Of a stretch of 64,000 nt of DNA, positions 1 through 11,513 are shown in pieces. Source of the stretch: Spinellus fusiger (Eukaryota; Mucoromycota; Mucoromycetes; Mucorales; Phycomycetaceae); the NCBI GenBank assembly GCA_025094145.1, contig JALLLS010000049.1, positions 62,001 through 126,000 on the forward strand, given 5' to 3'. The notes beneath the pieces were generated by a model, which made no database searches, was not told the DNA's origin, and saw only the letters and a list, made by a program, of their open reading frames with translations. Numbering within the stretch: position 1 is the first letter of the stretch; each line of letters opens with the position of its first letter. Made by a program: the position numbers and the translations under genes.

Positions 1-878
1 CCTATCATTAATACTGAATATTTGTAAAGCATTAATAGATACAAATCAAGAACTTTATACTTAGTTGAGAATATAATAAATAAATAAATGAACGTGGTAT
101 TGTTATGAGCATATGAATAATAATGATAAAAACTGAATCAACAAGGCCTTAACAAAGAAATAAATCTCATATTTTTTTGTTTTGTTTTCTATCAAACAAA
201 TAAAGCCATACCTTTTAAAAGTAAATGTTACTGAGTGTGAATGGTTGTTATTATCTTTTGAATATGAAAGTCCGTTGATATCCAGAAAAATATAGACAGA
301 TGGGTAGATTTTTCCTCTTTTTTTCTTTTTCTTTTTTTTCTTTTTCTTTTCCTCTTGCTGTTGTGAATTGCACAAATCTAAGAACAAAAATTCAACTATT
401 GGTAGGTGCTATAAACCTATAGTATTCACTCACTCCTGTTAAAATATCAGCAGTGATACATTTAGCCTAGAAAATAATAAGGATAGACCCCGCCTCAAAA
501 CTGATTATACACTATTTTCACTTATTGTCGCACTTTTAGAGAAAAATAGGTCGCATTAATAAATTAAAATCTGGCCTACTAATAGGATAAAATACGTCGC
601 ATTAATTAATTAAGATTTGGCATAGTAAAAGATTTAAGACTGGCGTATTCTAAGTACTTGAGGTTTTCTTACATTTTACTTTTATTAAAAAAAAATGAAT
701 AAAATTGTGCACAAAGATGGCCAAGGAAATATCTATAATGATAAAGACATAGCTGTTACAGTAGTGGAGATGGAGGTAGACGAGGAGACGTACCTCATTG
801 AGACGGTTACAAATTTCGGGATGTGCCTTGACCTCAAACCAACCTGAGAAGCCAGAAAGAAGAACTGTATAACAATCC
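1..878. other. AT-rich intergenic region
   Basis: No convincing gene is visible. The stretch is A/T-rich with a T/C-rich tract at about 311-352. Between about 550 and 630 a roughly 50-bp unit starting TCGCATTAAT is present twice in imperfect tandem form. Short open frames here are low-complexity and show no family signature. Confidence 0.5.
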
Positions 879-1571
879 GTGGACAGAGATGTCAATACAG
901 ACGAGGATAACAGAGCTCCTGGTATCCATAGGCACTACAAAGATTCTGATAAAGAGCAGTTATTTGTATTGGTTTATGAAAGGGGTATGAGCGTCAGAGC
1001 TACTGCACTGAAACTTCAAATCAACCCACGCACTGCTCAGCGATGGTATTCAAACGATCAGCAGAATCCTCATACATTTATTTCCAGAAAAGAAGGTAGT
1101 GGAAGGCCATTTGGCAGACCAGCACTACTTGACGATAGCCACAAAAGATTCTTAGTCGATTTATTGGACGATCAGCCCTCTTTAGTCCTGGGAGCAACAT
1201 CTGCTCAGGGCATTGTCAACATAAAAGTAAGACGGCCTCAAATGCTACCTGCTTCAAAGAAGAGAAGAACTACCGGATCTAGTGTGCCTTCCCAGAAACA
1301 AAGCAAAGGCACTGTTACTGGCCACTATATCAATTTCTTGAGCGATACAATGGATGAAATGGACAAGTATCCCGAAATAAAGGGACATTATCTTGTCATG
1401 GATAACGCCCCTATCCATAGTTCAGTTGATATAGGAAAGTATATCAATTCTCGTGGGTATAGATGTGTATCGATCTTCCTCCTTACTCGCCAGAACTGAA
1501 TCCAATTGAGCAGTTCTGGTCTGTTGGCAAGAGCAAGGTTAAGCGAAATAAGTTCCTGGAAATAGAATCGC
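879..1571 (+). pseudogene. Tc1/mariner-type transposase, internally deleted and frameshifted
   Basis: This is a remnant of a Tc1/mariner (IS630-like) DDE transposase, the enzyme that cuts and pastes its own transposon at TA sites. The N-terminal helix-turn-helix region (RATALKLQINPRTAQRW) is present. After about residue 103 the sequence jumps straight to the strand just before the second catalytic block, so the part that should hold the first catalytic aspartate seems deleted. The second aspartate block is visible as HYLVMDNAPIHSS. Near 1470 the frame changes: DLPPYSPELNPIEQFW, with the last catalytic acid, is readable in another frame. The 3' end is cut by the element starting at 1581. It is dead. 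The family call is firm; the boundaries are approximate. Confidence 0.85.
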
Positions 1572-1580
1572 TCATGACTA

Positions 1581-4500
1581 CACACCAGGAGATTTTTGGG
1601 ATATAAAAGGAAATATCCTGAGAATAAAATCAAAATCTTCTTATGATTGGCTAATATGTTTGAAAATGCTTTTTTATTGTCCAGATGATTGATTTCAAAC
1701 TCTACCTGCCTATCAGAACAAAGATAATTGACCTTGCAATTGAAAAGTATAGAATTGGCTGTAAAGACAAGAAATAGAACAAGAATCACCCCAAAATTAA
1801 AACTCAGTCACTGATATTCTTCTCTTAGCATAATTTGTTATCCTTAAGCCCACAGTATTTGCAGCATAACAATGTTTTAAAAAATATTTATTGTGGGACT
1901 CGCACTGAATTAACTCTAGTGGTCATTGTCCAAAAGAGAGAGCCAAACTTACTTGTGTTGAGAACAGTGCATTCATTCATTGACTGAATGTCAACTGCCT
2001 CTACAACAACTATATTGTCAATTTTTACCTCAACAGTGTTGTTCAGGGGAAAGACAATATTGTTTCCAATATTATCCTTTAGGCCCAAGTCAAAGAAAGA
2101 AGAAAGGTTGTAGGTTTCTTTGGCGAAAGCCAGATGTTGTGGTTGTGGGTGGGTAGATGAGGTTTGGTCAGGGGCAAGTTTGAAGTTATACGGAAGAATG
2201 GTGGCCATATTCTTCTTCTTATCAGTGGCAATGATTTGACCAAAGAGAAAGAAAGAGCCAGAAGAGAAGGAAAATAGACCAGCCAGACCAAGAACAGTGC
2301 TTTTTGAGCTGCAGTTGTTGTCTGCAAGCTCACGAGACAGAACAAGAGGATGTATGTGCTGAAACAGCTTCACCTCAGCACCAGCAGTAAAGAGACCACT
2401 GTGGCCTGGTACCTGCCAGTACCCACCCTGGAAGATGTGTGTCGAGATACACTTCTTTCCAAAAGACACAGCAACATCCCGAGAAGGTGACTGCCTGTTG
2501 GTGTGCAGTATGTGTTCTCGGATAAACTTGTTGTATTGTTCACCTCTCTCTGTTTCGTATCGAACAGGTGAACCAAACCGCAAGATATCTTCGTACAGGT
2601 GGTGGAGGAGATGCAGCTTCAAGGTGTTGCTGATGATTGTCTTCTTTGCAGACGCACTTGGAGCTGGCAAATCATCATACATGATGATAGAAGCAACCAA
2701 CTCTTTTGTGGCAGATCTGACCTTGTCCACATAGATGTCCAGACATGCCTCAATATCCTGCATTTAGAGAAGAGATACAAGCGAACCAAGCTTGACAAAA
2801 CAATCAAGGATGATTGCTTTTGAATCATTGTTGCTTATAAGTCTTCTTTGGACCAGGTCACACAGGATGGTGGGCATCTGCTGCACAATGATCTTGTAGT
2901 CTCTTCCAAGATAAGATCCACGCAGGCGAAATGGAGTACGGTGCTTTCTTGTGAAAGCCTTCGAGTGGTAGTTGAAGAATCTTTCTTCCAACTGCTTCAC
3001 TTCTTTCTCGGCGTAAAATGGCACCATGCCAACCACAAGATGTTTTGCAACACCAAGAAGGATGGTGTGGAGTATTTCCACTGGGCAATCCATGGTCGGA
3101 TCCCACGACTGCAAGGACAAAAGGGCTTCGCCACCAGTCAACTTGTAGCCAGTGTCAGAGTTGCTTCTGAGGCTAGCATTGCTGGGGTTGCTGGCACAAT
3201 GCTGGTACATCTCCACCAGATCCTCCTTTCTTCTTCTTGCATGAGCGTCACCATCCACTCCCTCCTGCTCCACTGTTGCGTTTCCACCATTAACCCAGTA
3301 ACACTTTCTACATGGCAGCCTAGCCTTAGCACCAAGACTGTATGCCACAGCTGCATGCATAGGGTTGTCTGCCATGAGAAGGTGCACCACACCAACAACA
3401 AGAACAGGTTCGCCATACTCCACGTCGAACATCTCCACACCTTTCTCCAAGGCTCCAAGGTCCTTCACAAGCTCCGGGAGCATCTCCGTGATCGACAGCT
3501 TGTTGCTGGTGCAGACAAAGAACAGATTCTCAACCTTACACTGTTCTTTGAACGGCATTGCCGCAAGAAATATCACACAACTCTCGAACTTGTTCCACTT
3601 TTTGGTTGTATTGCCACTTGTATCATCCAAGAACAAGTTCAGAGGCACAGTTTTTACTGGCATGAACTGTCTGTTGGGGTTGGTGGTACTTGTAGCAATT
3701 TTTTTGAGTGGGTGGTGGGCGGTAGAGTTGGTGTGGGTGTTGTTGGAAAGTCGAATGTCTTTCACAATGTCTAGAATGGCAATGCTTCTGACAGAAGACA
3801 AACCAGATGCTTCTTCATAGGCGTTGGCCATCAATCTACCGCTTGACATGAAAAAGGAGGCAAGCTTGTATGGTGAAGTTACACTTTCACCAGGAGAGGC
3901 ATATACTAGATCTCCCACCCAGAGATCCACAGAAATGTTGTTAATGGTGACAGTGACCATTGGGTGCTGGAATAGCGGGTGTGTCTTCCATTTCTCCCCT
4001 TGCTGAGGCAAAACACTCTGTTCAGGTGTTCTGTCTGGCAAGGCAGAGAGCATTGTTGTTTTGAGGGGGTTGGTGGTGAGCAGTCTCAAATCCTTGGAGG
4101 GTTTGTTCATAGAGAACTCCTGGGTGGTGGTGGTAGGGGGCAAGCCCTTGCACTTTTTTACCACTGCAACTTGGTGGGTGGTGGTGGGAAACTTGAGGAC
4201 GTTGCTCTTTGCTCTTTTTTCAAGATTAAGAATCCTGTCCAAGGCAGGCATCTTTTCTTGGGGGTTGGCAAGAGTGGCATCTCTTACGTCCTGACACAAA
4301 GACATAACCTTCCCCGCAAGTGCCTTTGAGAAACAACTTTCGTTCTCGGAAAAGAAACGGTGGAAGATCATTTCTAATCTTGAGGCAAATGGAAATACGC
4401 CCTCCACAAAGGCAGCCTCCTCGAAAGCATTGCTGCTGCTGTTGAAATTCTCTTCTCCAGCAGCCCAAAGAGGTTCTTCCCCAAGCACATCTTCGTTCTC

Positions 4501-5719
4501 AACAACAAACTCCTGGTCATCATCACCTTCCTCTTCTACACGGAAGACTGTGGTGATGGCGGGGAGAGGTCTGTAAACAATAGAAAGAAATCATGATGAG
4601 CTTGGTTCTTATCATTCTATGCTTCTGTTTCTACAATAAATACCCAGAAGAAGACTCAGGCATGGAACTATTCATAGTAGAGAATGAGCAACATTACTTT
4701 TAGACTTGAGATTATCCTTACATTTTATGAGTAGAAAGGTGTGATTTCAGATTTCCCTTTGTTTTGAAAATCTTCTGGCAGACAGTGCAGGTGGGAATTT
4801 CATTCTTCTTGAAGTTGATGGTGGTGAGGGACATGGTAAAAGAGATTTCAATATAAAAACAGAAAGAGAGTGAGCTGTTTGACTTATGAGTTTTGACTTA
4901 ATAAATTATTGGAAAGTAGAGGCTAAAGTGATACGTCACCAAAATCAAAATATTTTTTAATCTTTGGTCTGTTATTCTTTTGTTGTTTTTCACACTGCCC
5001 ATAATATTTGATACTTAATTACTCGTCAAGATGAGCATAAATAAGCAAGGTAATGTGTGGTTATTAACAAAGAAAAACAATAGAAGGAGGTGATAGACAC
5101 TACCAAGGACTATTCTTGAGATAAAAAGGTAAGCAGTGTCATCATCTGGGCTTAAGCTCATTGTAATCTACAAGACATAGTACTGACTCTTCTTTTAATA
5201 GATAGCATATGGCTTATTATTCTCAAGACAAGTATTAACTAAAAGGTAAGCATACTATCTCTCTTGATTGAACTATCACTAATATACTCTTTTGTTATTA
5301 GATAGGTCAAGTCTCTTCTCAAGTCAGTCTTAGGTGGTCTTCTTCCTTCTATACGGTCTAGGCTGTCTAGGGTATACTCCTGAGCATAGTTATCTATCTT
5401 CCAATATTAAAGCATAAGGCTTCTAGGGTATAGATTCTATTGCTATGAAGGAATATACCTAGAACAGCAGTAGCTATAGTAATAGTATATTATTAGCTAC
5501 AGTATTATTAGCTATATTATTATAATAAACAATTTTATTCATAAACAATATTTTTATTAATAATACAATTTGATATTGGGGTATTCCATAAAAGGTAAGA
5601 AAATTTTGGATACTCGCAAACCTTTGATTTCAATTTACAGTTCCATAAAAGGCAGGAAATTTTCAGTTTTAAAAGGCGAAGATATCATCGCTTAAAGGCC
5701 AGAAAAATCTTTGGGTGTG
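1581..5719 (-). mobile_element. CMC/Plavaka-like DNA transposon with transposase pseudogene
   Basis: The ends form imperfect terminal inverted repeats beginning CACACC, followed by AGATTTTT after a short variable step, and both are flanked by TA. Inside the right end (about 5580-5719) the short motif CCATAAAAGG and related AAAGGCCAGAAA blocks recur, as expected for subterminal transposase-binding repeats. One long minus-strand transposase gene (1888-4834) fills the element. Two relatives occur in this window, at 50806-51844 and 52185-56098, sharing both flanks. The element lies between two unrelated Tc1 remnants, the left of which it truncates. Superfamily assignment rests on the transposase. 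The TA duplication is inferred from the flanks and could be part of the termini. Confidence 0.75.
1888..4834 (-). pseudogene. CMC/Plavaka-like transposase with N-terminal C2H2 finger (one premature stop)
   Basis: The reading runs from an ATG at 4834 through a C2H2 zinc finger (CTVCQKIF ... HLSTH), a 151-nt intron at 4571-4721, and one open frame to a TAA at 1888. The frame is broken only by TAA at 2764-2766. Family marks are FLDDTSGNTTKKWNKF with candidate catalytic aspartates, ADNPMHA, CRKC, the PVEILHTILLG block, and a C-terminal LHHLYEDILRFG ... SPSRD segment. These resemble the DDTSGN-type transposases found in many fungi. Length without the stop would be about 930 residues. An AATAAA lies just past the stop. 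The single nonsense codon suggests recent inactivation, or read-through, or an assembly error. KDZ-type relatives are an alternative label. Confidence 0.8.
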
Positions 5720-5724
5720 TATGC

Positions 5725-6116
5725 TGCTCCCCGAGAATAGGGTTGCGACCTGATTTCTTCTTCTTCTCAAAGATGCTTTCAGGGTCTTTATAATAAAGCT
5801 TGACCCATCTCTGCGCTGATCGGATATGTATGCCTAATTGTCTCACAGAAGCGGAAGCATTCAAGCATTTGCTGAAAAAAAAATGAAAAAAAAAACTAGT
5901 CTTATCCTCATCAGAGTAGACTGTATAGCGTCGCTTATTGCATCACTCCATATCAATAGCATCGTTCCTCTCATTCGCAACTGGGTGTGTTAAAGGAATA
6001 GAAGATCTTTCAGGAGGTTTATTCATGAGGAATTGAGTACGAGAACTTATTGTTTCAATAGCAAATAACTCCTCATCAACAACATGTCCTCGCCCATCTT
6101 TGTAGAGAAATTGCAT
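5725..6116 (-). pseudogene. Tc1/mariner transposase, N-terminal fragment
   Basis: On the minus strand an ATG at 6116 opens MQFLYKDGRGHVVDEE. After a TGA near 5945 and a poly-A disturbance near 5880-5895, the frame continues as a helix-turn-helix segment (SVRQLGIHIRSAQRW) and then KKKKSGRNPILGEQH. That layout is the DNA-binding half of a Tc1-like transposase. The rest, including all catalytic acids, is absent where the sequence meets the right end of the neighbouring CMC-like element. It is a dead fragment and is not the other half of the copy at 879-1571, because both carry the N-terminal domain and point in opposite directions. Confidence 0.7.
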
Positions 6117-6956
6117 GTTTATTTAGAATCTCTGTAAAATAAACTGTAAACAGGAAAAAATAAAATAAAATAAAAATAAAATAGAGACAGACATGGCATT
6201 CACTTGTAATATAGTATCTACATGAATTTACCCAAATGATATAGTGTATACTTTATTATTGTTATAAAAAAAGAGATACATCAACCCAGAGGCTTTTCTA
6301 ATGACGAACCCTCTTCAAATCTCGATTCAATGCCTTTTGTTCTCTGTAGAACCAAAATAGTATAGAAGACATTGCTGAAGTTTTTGGAGTAGCTTGGAGT
6401 TTGTATCTATAGTCTATAAGAGACTATCTGACTATCTACTAGTGAAGCTATTTTTTAGGCAATAATAATAATAATAATAATAATAGGATCTTTATATTCA
6501 TGATAGTGTTATTCCTGTACACAGAGTTTGCTATGCAACCAAATAGGCTCGTATGTTATGACATGGGTATTTCTTTTAATTTAGACACATGTGAGTGTGT
6601 CCAATTCACAATAGACTATAAAGTCATTCTGCCTTCACTAAAACCTTGGTTTGATGGTATAGGTATATTATGTAAAGTGAATGAACTCAACTGTCTTATG
6701 GCCTAGCTTTGCAACAGAACATACACCCTTTTATATATATATATAAACTTAGAGATGACCTTACCTTTAAACAAAAATATTGGTCAGTTTATAGATCATC
6801 TGTAATCACTATTGGATATTTTAACATATATGTGAATACTATCCATTACTATGTACATTCCCGTGTATGTCTTTAAAGAGCTGAGAATAATGATCGTTAG
6901 AATAAACATAATGAATGTGTGACTTTCCCATCTCACTAAGACATGACAATGGCTTA

Positions 6957-7019
6957 TGTAATAATGATAATAATGATAATAATGATAATAATGATAATAA
7001 TGATAATAGTGATAATAAA
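6957..7019. repeat. AATGATAAT microsatellite
   Basis: The nine-base unit AATGATAAT recurs about six to seven times in near-perfect tandem. Confidence 0.8.
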
Positions 7020-7654
7020 TAAAGTTAAAATATATTATAAACTTACCCTTTTGTCGTGTCTGGATTTCATCTTTCTTTTATTGTACATTCACAGATAGAG
7101 ATCATGATGGTTGAAACGGAGGATTGTTTAGTTACCGCCAATAGCTACAGCTCTTGCCAGTATGGCCCACTGGCCAATCGGAACCCTTCCTGATGTAACT
7201 ATGTGCTGATCGTGGACCCTTCACATGTCTTTTCTACAATAGTTCGCTGTACATTGTGCACGAGCGGTAACAATGACCCTATACTGCCTTCCTTCCTTGT
7301 TCTTGCACCCCCCCTACTCGGAGATATATATTCCGTTGCTCATTACCCCAGTCTTTTATTGTGCAAGGTAAAATCATTTGTTGACTAACCAGACCACAAG
7401 CCCAGTATGTCATTACTTTTCCAAGCTATTTATCCAACCGTCTTCACGTGAGATGATGTACCATTCACCACCACCACCTTATCTGTTAATTTTCTTACTG
7501 AAGTTCCTGGTAAGAGTGGTTTGTGCAGATAGACCAGCTCCTGTTCTTTGACTATTTACATTTTGCCAAGAAACTCTTAACTTTCAAGTAGTTTTCTCTC
7601 CTTCCTCACACCCACACACAATTGACTCGCCCCTTTGAATTTCCCTGTCCACCC

Positions 7655-7756
7655 TTCTATTTACCCACTCTTCTATTTACCCATTCTTCTATTTACCCAT
7701 TCTTCTATTTACCCATTCTTCTATTTACCCATTCTCCCATTCTCCCACTCTTCTAT
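7655..7756. repeat. 16-bp tandem repeat (CTTCTATTTACCCATT)
   Basis: A 16-base unit, CTTCTATTTACCCATT with small variants, is repeated about six times and decays at the right edge into shorter CTCCCATT units. It lies in spacer sequence and has no coding role that can be seen. Confidence 0.85.
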
Positions 7757-8310
7757 TATAATTTATTGGCCAATTGATGATTAAATCCAAAAATTATAAA
7801 TAGGGTTGCTATATTTCATGTTTTTGATATCTTTCTAAATCTTAAGTATAATCTTCTTTGTATCTCTTATTGCCACAGTTGGACACTTATCTTTTTGGTG
7901 CCTTGTATTTATATTACTGACGAATTCCTTTCTTTTCTTTTCCTTTCTCTTGGAGGGGTTTTATCTTTTGTACCTATTCACATCCATTGACTCTAAATTC
8001 TTCTTTTCTTCTTTCCTATATCACCCTTTTCATGGGATGTTATATATAGTATATATCATTTTGTCTTTGGATATATTTCCTATGAGTAGCATATTTATTT
8101 CTATGGTATCTCAAGGTAGAATATCCATGGATGAGCATTGGCTATAAGAGAGAGAGAGAGAGATCTATAAAGAAAGAGAAATACACCCTTATGTGGGATA
8201 GACTTGTCTATTTTGACTTATTTATTCATTTTCTTGTTTTTTAGTATGGATAGAAAACACTTACACCAAAAACATACCTATTTTTTTCTCTTTCTTTCTT
8301 TTCTTTTTTT

Positions 8311-9667
8311 TTACGAACGAAAGACATGAACTAGCTTAATAATAGGCTCACGACAAATTGGACATTCATTTTTTGTTGATACCAACTAGAAAAAGTTAAT
8401 ATCCATCTATTCTTTCTTTTTCTTTTTCTTTCTTTCTTTCTTTCTTTCTTTTGAAAAGGAAGAGGTGTGTTGAGTCTACCTTTTTGCCACATTCCATGCA
8501 GGTCACCATATGACCACAGTTCAAATACACACAGTTTTGCTGAGCATCACAGCAGATCCTACACAGCAGTTCATCTGAAGGTGCCTCTCTGCCAAGTTCA
8601 CTTTTGCGTTCATCAATAAGACGCTGAACACAGGCTACGAGTTCTGATTTCTCTAGTAAATGAGATTGTTCAACATAATGTGCTTTTAGAACTGCCTTTA
8701 GGGTGCGTACAGAGAGAGAAGCAGGATTGATATTGGCAGATATAATATCTTCTAATGATAGAGTCTTGTCTCTTGAGGTGGGAGTAGGGTGTTGTGGTTG
8801 TGGTTGATGTTGTGGCTGTGGCTGTGGCTGTAACCAAGGAGGTCTCTGAGAAGGAGGAGGCCTCTGAGAAGAAGAAGGAGGCCGCTGAGAAGGAGAAGGA
8901 GAAGAAGGAGAGGATCGCTGGGAGAGAGGTGTCTGCTGTTGACTGAATCCAGGCTGTGGTGTCCGTGGAAGAGAAGGAGAAGAAACAAATGTAGAGTGTG
9001 GAGGCACACTTGGAATAGTGGGCCTTGTGCCTGTCTTGTAATCTTCTGTTTGTCCAAACACTTCATTGATCATACCACTGAATGAGAATGATGAAGCCTG
9101 TGGCTGTGTATCTGTGGTTGCATTGATGCTCTTCAGGCTTTGGAGTCGTCTGGACCGGAAATACACTTCATGCTCGTTGGAGATAGGCCGTGTGTTAATA
9201 ATAATACGCACAAGATCACTCTTCTCGATGGCATTTTTTGCTGGTAAGTTGTAGGCATTAATGTAGTGCTTGAGCTGCTTCAGAGGAATCGTCGCTAGTC
9301 CGGCCGAGTTGAGCTGTTGCATGTGTATCAATGTATCACAAGTGAAGCAGCATCGTACGGGTCTACTCACTGATGAGCAAGCCATAATAACAACTTACAC
9401 TTCATAACCGAACTTTGGTAATGGACGGCGGTAATGAGAGCAGTTGGAGCACACAGCCATGCCTACGATAAGAGTGAGTTGGTAGAGAAGAGGCAGCCAC
9501 CTCTCACTCTCTCACAGCCTACCACAGTTACGGCAAAAGTACTTTTTACGGAACAAAGCAAAGGTGTTGCTGCACTCGAGACACTGATTTGTTTCTGGCA
9601 GAGGGTTGAGGTGTGGCAAGACAAAAACGCCTCCAGGACCGTGCATTTGTCTTGATGGAGGGTTCAT
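8311..9667 (-). CDS. E3 ubiquitin ligase with FYVE-like, SAP and RING domains (RNF34/RFFL-like)
   Basis: The spliced model joins 9667-9523, 9462-9399, 9362-8480 and 8385-8311 (388 residues). The N-terminus carries a FYVE-type zinc finger assembled across three exons: CLECSNTF, YFCRNCG, MAVCSNCS and VRCCFTCD. Two SAP-like helical segments follow (LKQLKHYINAYNLP; LKAVLKAHYVEQSH), separated by a Pro/Gln/Ser-rich linker. The C-terminal C3HC4 RING is CRICCDAQQNCVYLNCGH and then CPICREPIIKLVHVF after a 94-nt intron. This order is that of the metazoan CARP proteins RNF34 and RFFL, which attach ubiquitin to signalling proteins at endosomal membranes. Substrates here are unknown. The ATG at 9667 is the first in the frame after an upstream stop; an extra 5' exon cannot be excluded. 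Confidence 0.82.
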
Positions 9668-9883
9668 GAGTGTAGAGATGTGTGTAGGAGAAGGAAGAGT
9701 GGAGTTTGGGGCGAGGGAAAGAGAGTCGTCACAAAAGAACAGCAGGTCTCTCAAGCCTGCTTTATGGGTTGTATTTTATTGGGTTGTATTTTATAGGTGG
9801 ACTACAAGTGGACTACACGTGGACCACAAGTAGACTACAACTGGTTTATTATTGAAAACATAGGCAATGGAGTGGTGGACTCT

Positions 9884-10245
9884 TCATGAACTTGCACTGG
9901 ACTCAGGCACAGACGAGTGGCATGCGTCACAAAAACTGGCCAGCTCCACATCCTTAGCAGAAAGACCTTCACAGTCATGAGTGGACAGTGTAATTTGAAC
10001 TCTGTTATACACCTGTGTCTGTCAGCTACACCTGCCTGTTCTTCATGACTTACATTAAACCACTCTGGGTGGTGGTCCATTTTGTCTGCCTTGAGAGCAA
10101 CCCGGGTCATGAATCCAAAGGCCTGGTTAAAGTCCTGATACATAAACTTCTTATACAAGGCGTCTCTGCCCACCACCAACTCCCAGCCATTTTGGAGAAG
10201 AGGCTTAAGGAGATGGGTGCGTTCTGCTTGAGTTAAGAGAGACAT
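9884..10245 (-). CDS. Pterin-4a-carbinolamine dehydratase
   Basis: Exons 10245-10054 and 10012-9884 encode 106 residues, the usual size of this enzyme. It dehydrates the 4a-hydroxy-tetrahydropterin made by aromatic amino acid hydroxylases, so that the cofactor can be recycled. The fold signature is visible as [20 protein letters not shown], with the catalytic HHPEW region, followed across the 41-nt intron by [18 protein letters not shown]. The gene lies 216 bp upstream of the RING ligase gene on the same strand and is divergent from SF3B5. Vertebrate homologues also act as HNF1 dimerisation cofactors; nothing here suggests that role. Confidence 0.93.
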
Positions 10246-10424
10246 AAGAGAAGAAAAAAGAATCCTTGTGTTGCTTGTTTCTCCCTTTTTTCTTTCTTCT
10301 CTTCTCTTCTTTCTTTCTCACACTTTCAATACCCTACTACTCTCTTTCTCTCTCTCTCAGCGTACAGTGACGTAACTCGTACAAATTTTCCCTTGTTGTT
10401 TCCCTTGTTGTTTCTGTACTCGTC
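10246..10424. promoter_or_regulatory. Shared divergent promoter (dehydratase / SF3B5)
   Basis: Only 179 bp separate the two start codons, so both promoters must lie here. The stretch has long CT-rich tracts on the plus strand and a TGACGTAA motif near 10366, which matches a bZIP (CRE-like) half site. No TATA box is obvious. Regulation is inferred from position only. Confidence 0.5.
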
Positions 10425-10870
10425 ATGGTAATAGCAGCTCATGAAGAGACAGTGTCTAACTGTTGGCATAGGATAGGTTCAACGTCAACAGTCAGATTGA
10501 GCATTGTAAGTGCAGTGAACACATGCAATGACTTATTCTTCAGTGCAGTCCAAATATGTAGGCACTGGCCACGCAGACACCATTAAGCAGTAACTATCGA
10601 TACCTTTCATCCTCATCCTCATTCTAACTCTAACCCGCTCCACTCTCTATAGTGAGTGGCTCTCCAACCAGCAGAGAGACAGTTACGCCTCTTATGTAGG
10701 CCACAACTCTCTCTTGTCGTTCTTTTCTGTAGCAGAGAATGAATGCAAGGCCCGTGTAAAACTCACTATTATGGAGGTAAGGAAGAACTCAACAGCAACA
10801 AGACAGGCTTATCTCCACACAGAAAATGGTCCGTCCGTGTGGTGTACCTCCTGTAAGAGAAGATGTATAA
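10425..10870 (+). CDS. SF3B5: Splicing factor 3B subunit 5 (SF3b10)
   Basis: Five exons (10425-10427, 10472-10505, 10544-10589, 10653-10776, 10823-10870) give 84 residues, against 86 in human SF3B5. Matching blocks are LQSKYVGTGHADTIKHEWL, NQQRDSYASYVGH and AENECKARVKLTIMEKM. The protein is a small core subunit of the SF3b complex of U2 snRNP, which helps recognise the branch point. The start codon forms the whole coding part of exon 1: ATG is directly followed by GTAATAG. The 3' end is convergent with the next gene, only 10 bp away, and an AATAAA overlaps the stop region. Confidence 0.93.
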
Positions 10871-10880
10871 TAAAGTGACA

Positions 10881-11513
10881 CTACTCTACAAACTCAATAG
10901 TGGGTTTGGCCACGGATTTGGCTGTGCACATAATAATATCATTGTCACCATCACCATCACTGCCACTGCCACTGCCACTGTCGCTGTCGGCAGCAGTGCT
11001 TTGTTGCTTCTCCTCATAGACACCCAACCCGAGATTCTAGTGTGTCTTGTTATTCCTACTGCTCTCCTGTTCCTTTCATAAACAGTCCTTACCATCTCAA
11101 TGTAGGGCTCATCTTCCTCCACCTGCTCAATGTCCAGTGCAGCAGTGTCTTTTGTAGTCAGTTCTTCATTGGCCTGCTGCAGTTGAGGAAGAAATGCCTG
11201 TAGACGAGACAGAACTTGTAGAGGTTATTAGACCACACAATAGCACCATGGCTTACTGTCAGTGGGAGGAGGAACTTTAAAGGTCTTTCGTTCTTGCTGT
11301 GGGGTGGACGTTTCTGTTTCTACTACTGGCACAGACACTGGTGCTTGGGGTGGCAGAGTCAACGTCGCTTATACACATATGAACAATACACTGTGAGTCT
11401 CTCATTGAGTCAACTTGGGCAAGAGACTAGAGGGCTCCCTCATTACATAGCAGACTGCTTTTGCCAGGAATCGACAGTAATTCACTCGAGTGGGGGGTGG
11501 GTGGCTGGTTCAT
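10881..11513 (-). CDS. NOPCHAP1-like protein (DUF4598), snoRNP assembly chaperone
   Basis: Four exons (11513-11447, 11367-11257, 11214-11093, 11036-10881) encode 151 residues. The hallmark segment is ILSRLQAFLPQLQQANEEL, followed by an acidic helix ending VEEDEPYIEMNLGLGV and a Ser/Asp/Gly-rich tail. This matches the DUF4598 family, which includes human NOPCHAP1 (C12orf45). NOPCHAP1 bridges the R2TP chaperone and NOP58 during box C/D snoRNP assembly. The function is carried over from that family, and the tail is poorly conserved. The gene is divergent from RRP45 with 104 bp between start codons. The first 5' splice site (GTAATG) is the least certain junction. Confidence 0.68.

Larger units (their letters stand above)
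6117..8310. other. Intergenic region with microsatellites
   Basis: No gene could be supported. It holds AAT repeats near 6460-6484, an AATGATAAT array near 6957-7019, a 16-bp tandem repeat near 7655-7756, and GA repeats near 8148-8162. The stretch 7070-7450 has higher GC and short open frames that look unlike the spacer around it. No start-to-stop model or family match was found there, so it may be a small gene or an old remnant. Confidence 0.4.

Noticed and set aside
103..387. A 94-codon minus-strand frame with a Lys run
   Set aside because: The Lys run is a T/C-rich microsatellite; the rest has no protein-like pattern.
2848..3774. A 308-codon plus-strand frame
   Set aside because: It lies wholly opposite the conserved transposase frame, which carries the family motifs.
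7070..7450. Higher-GC patch with short open frames, possibly a small gene
   Set aside because: No consistent start, splice or stop model and no family match on either strand.
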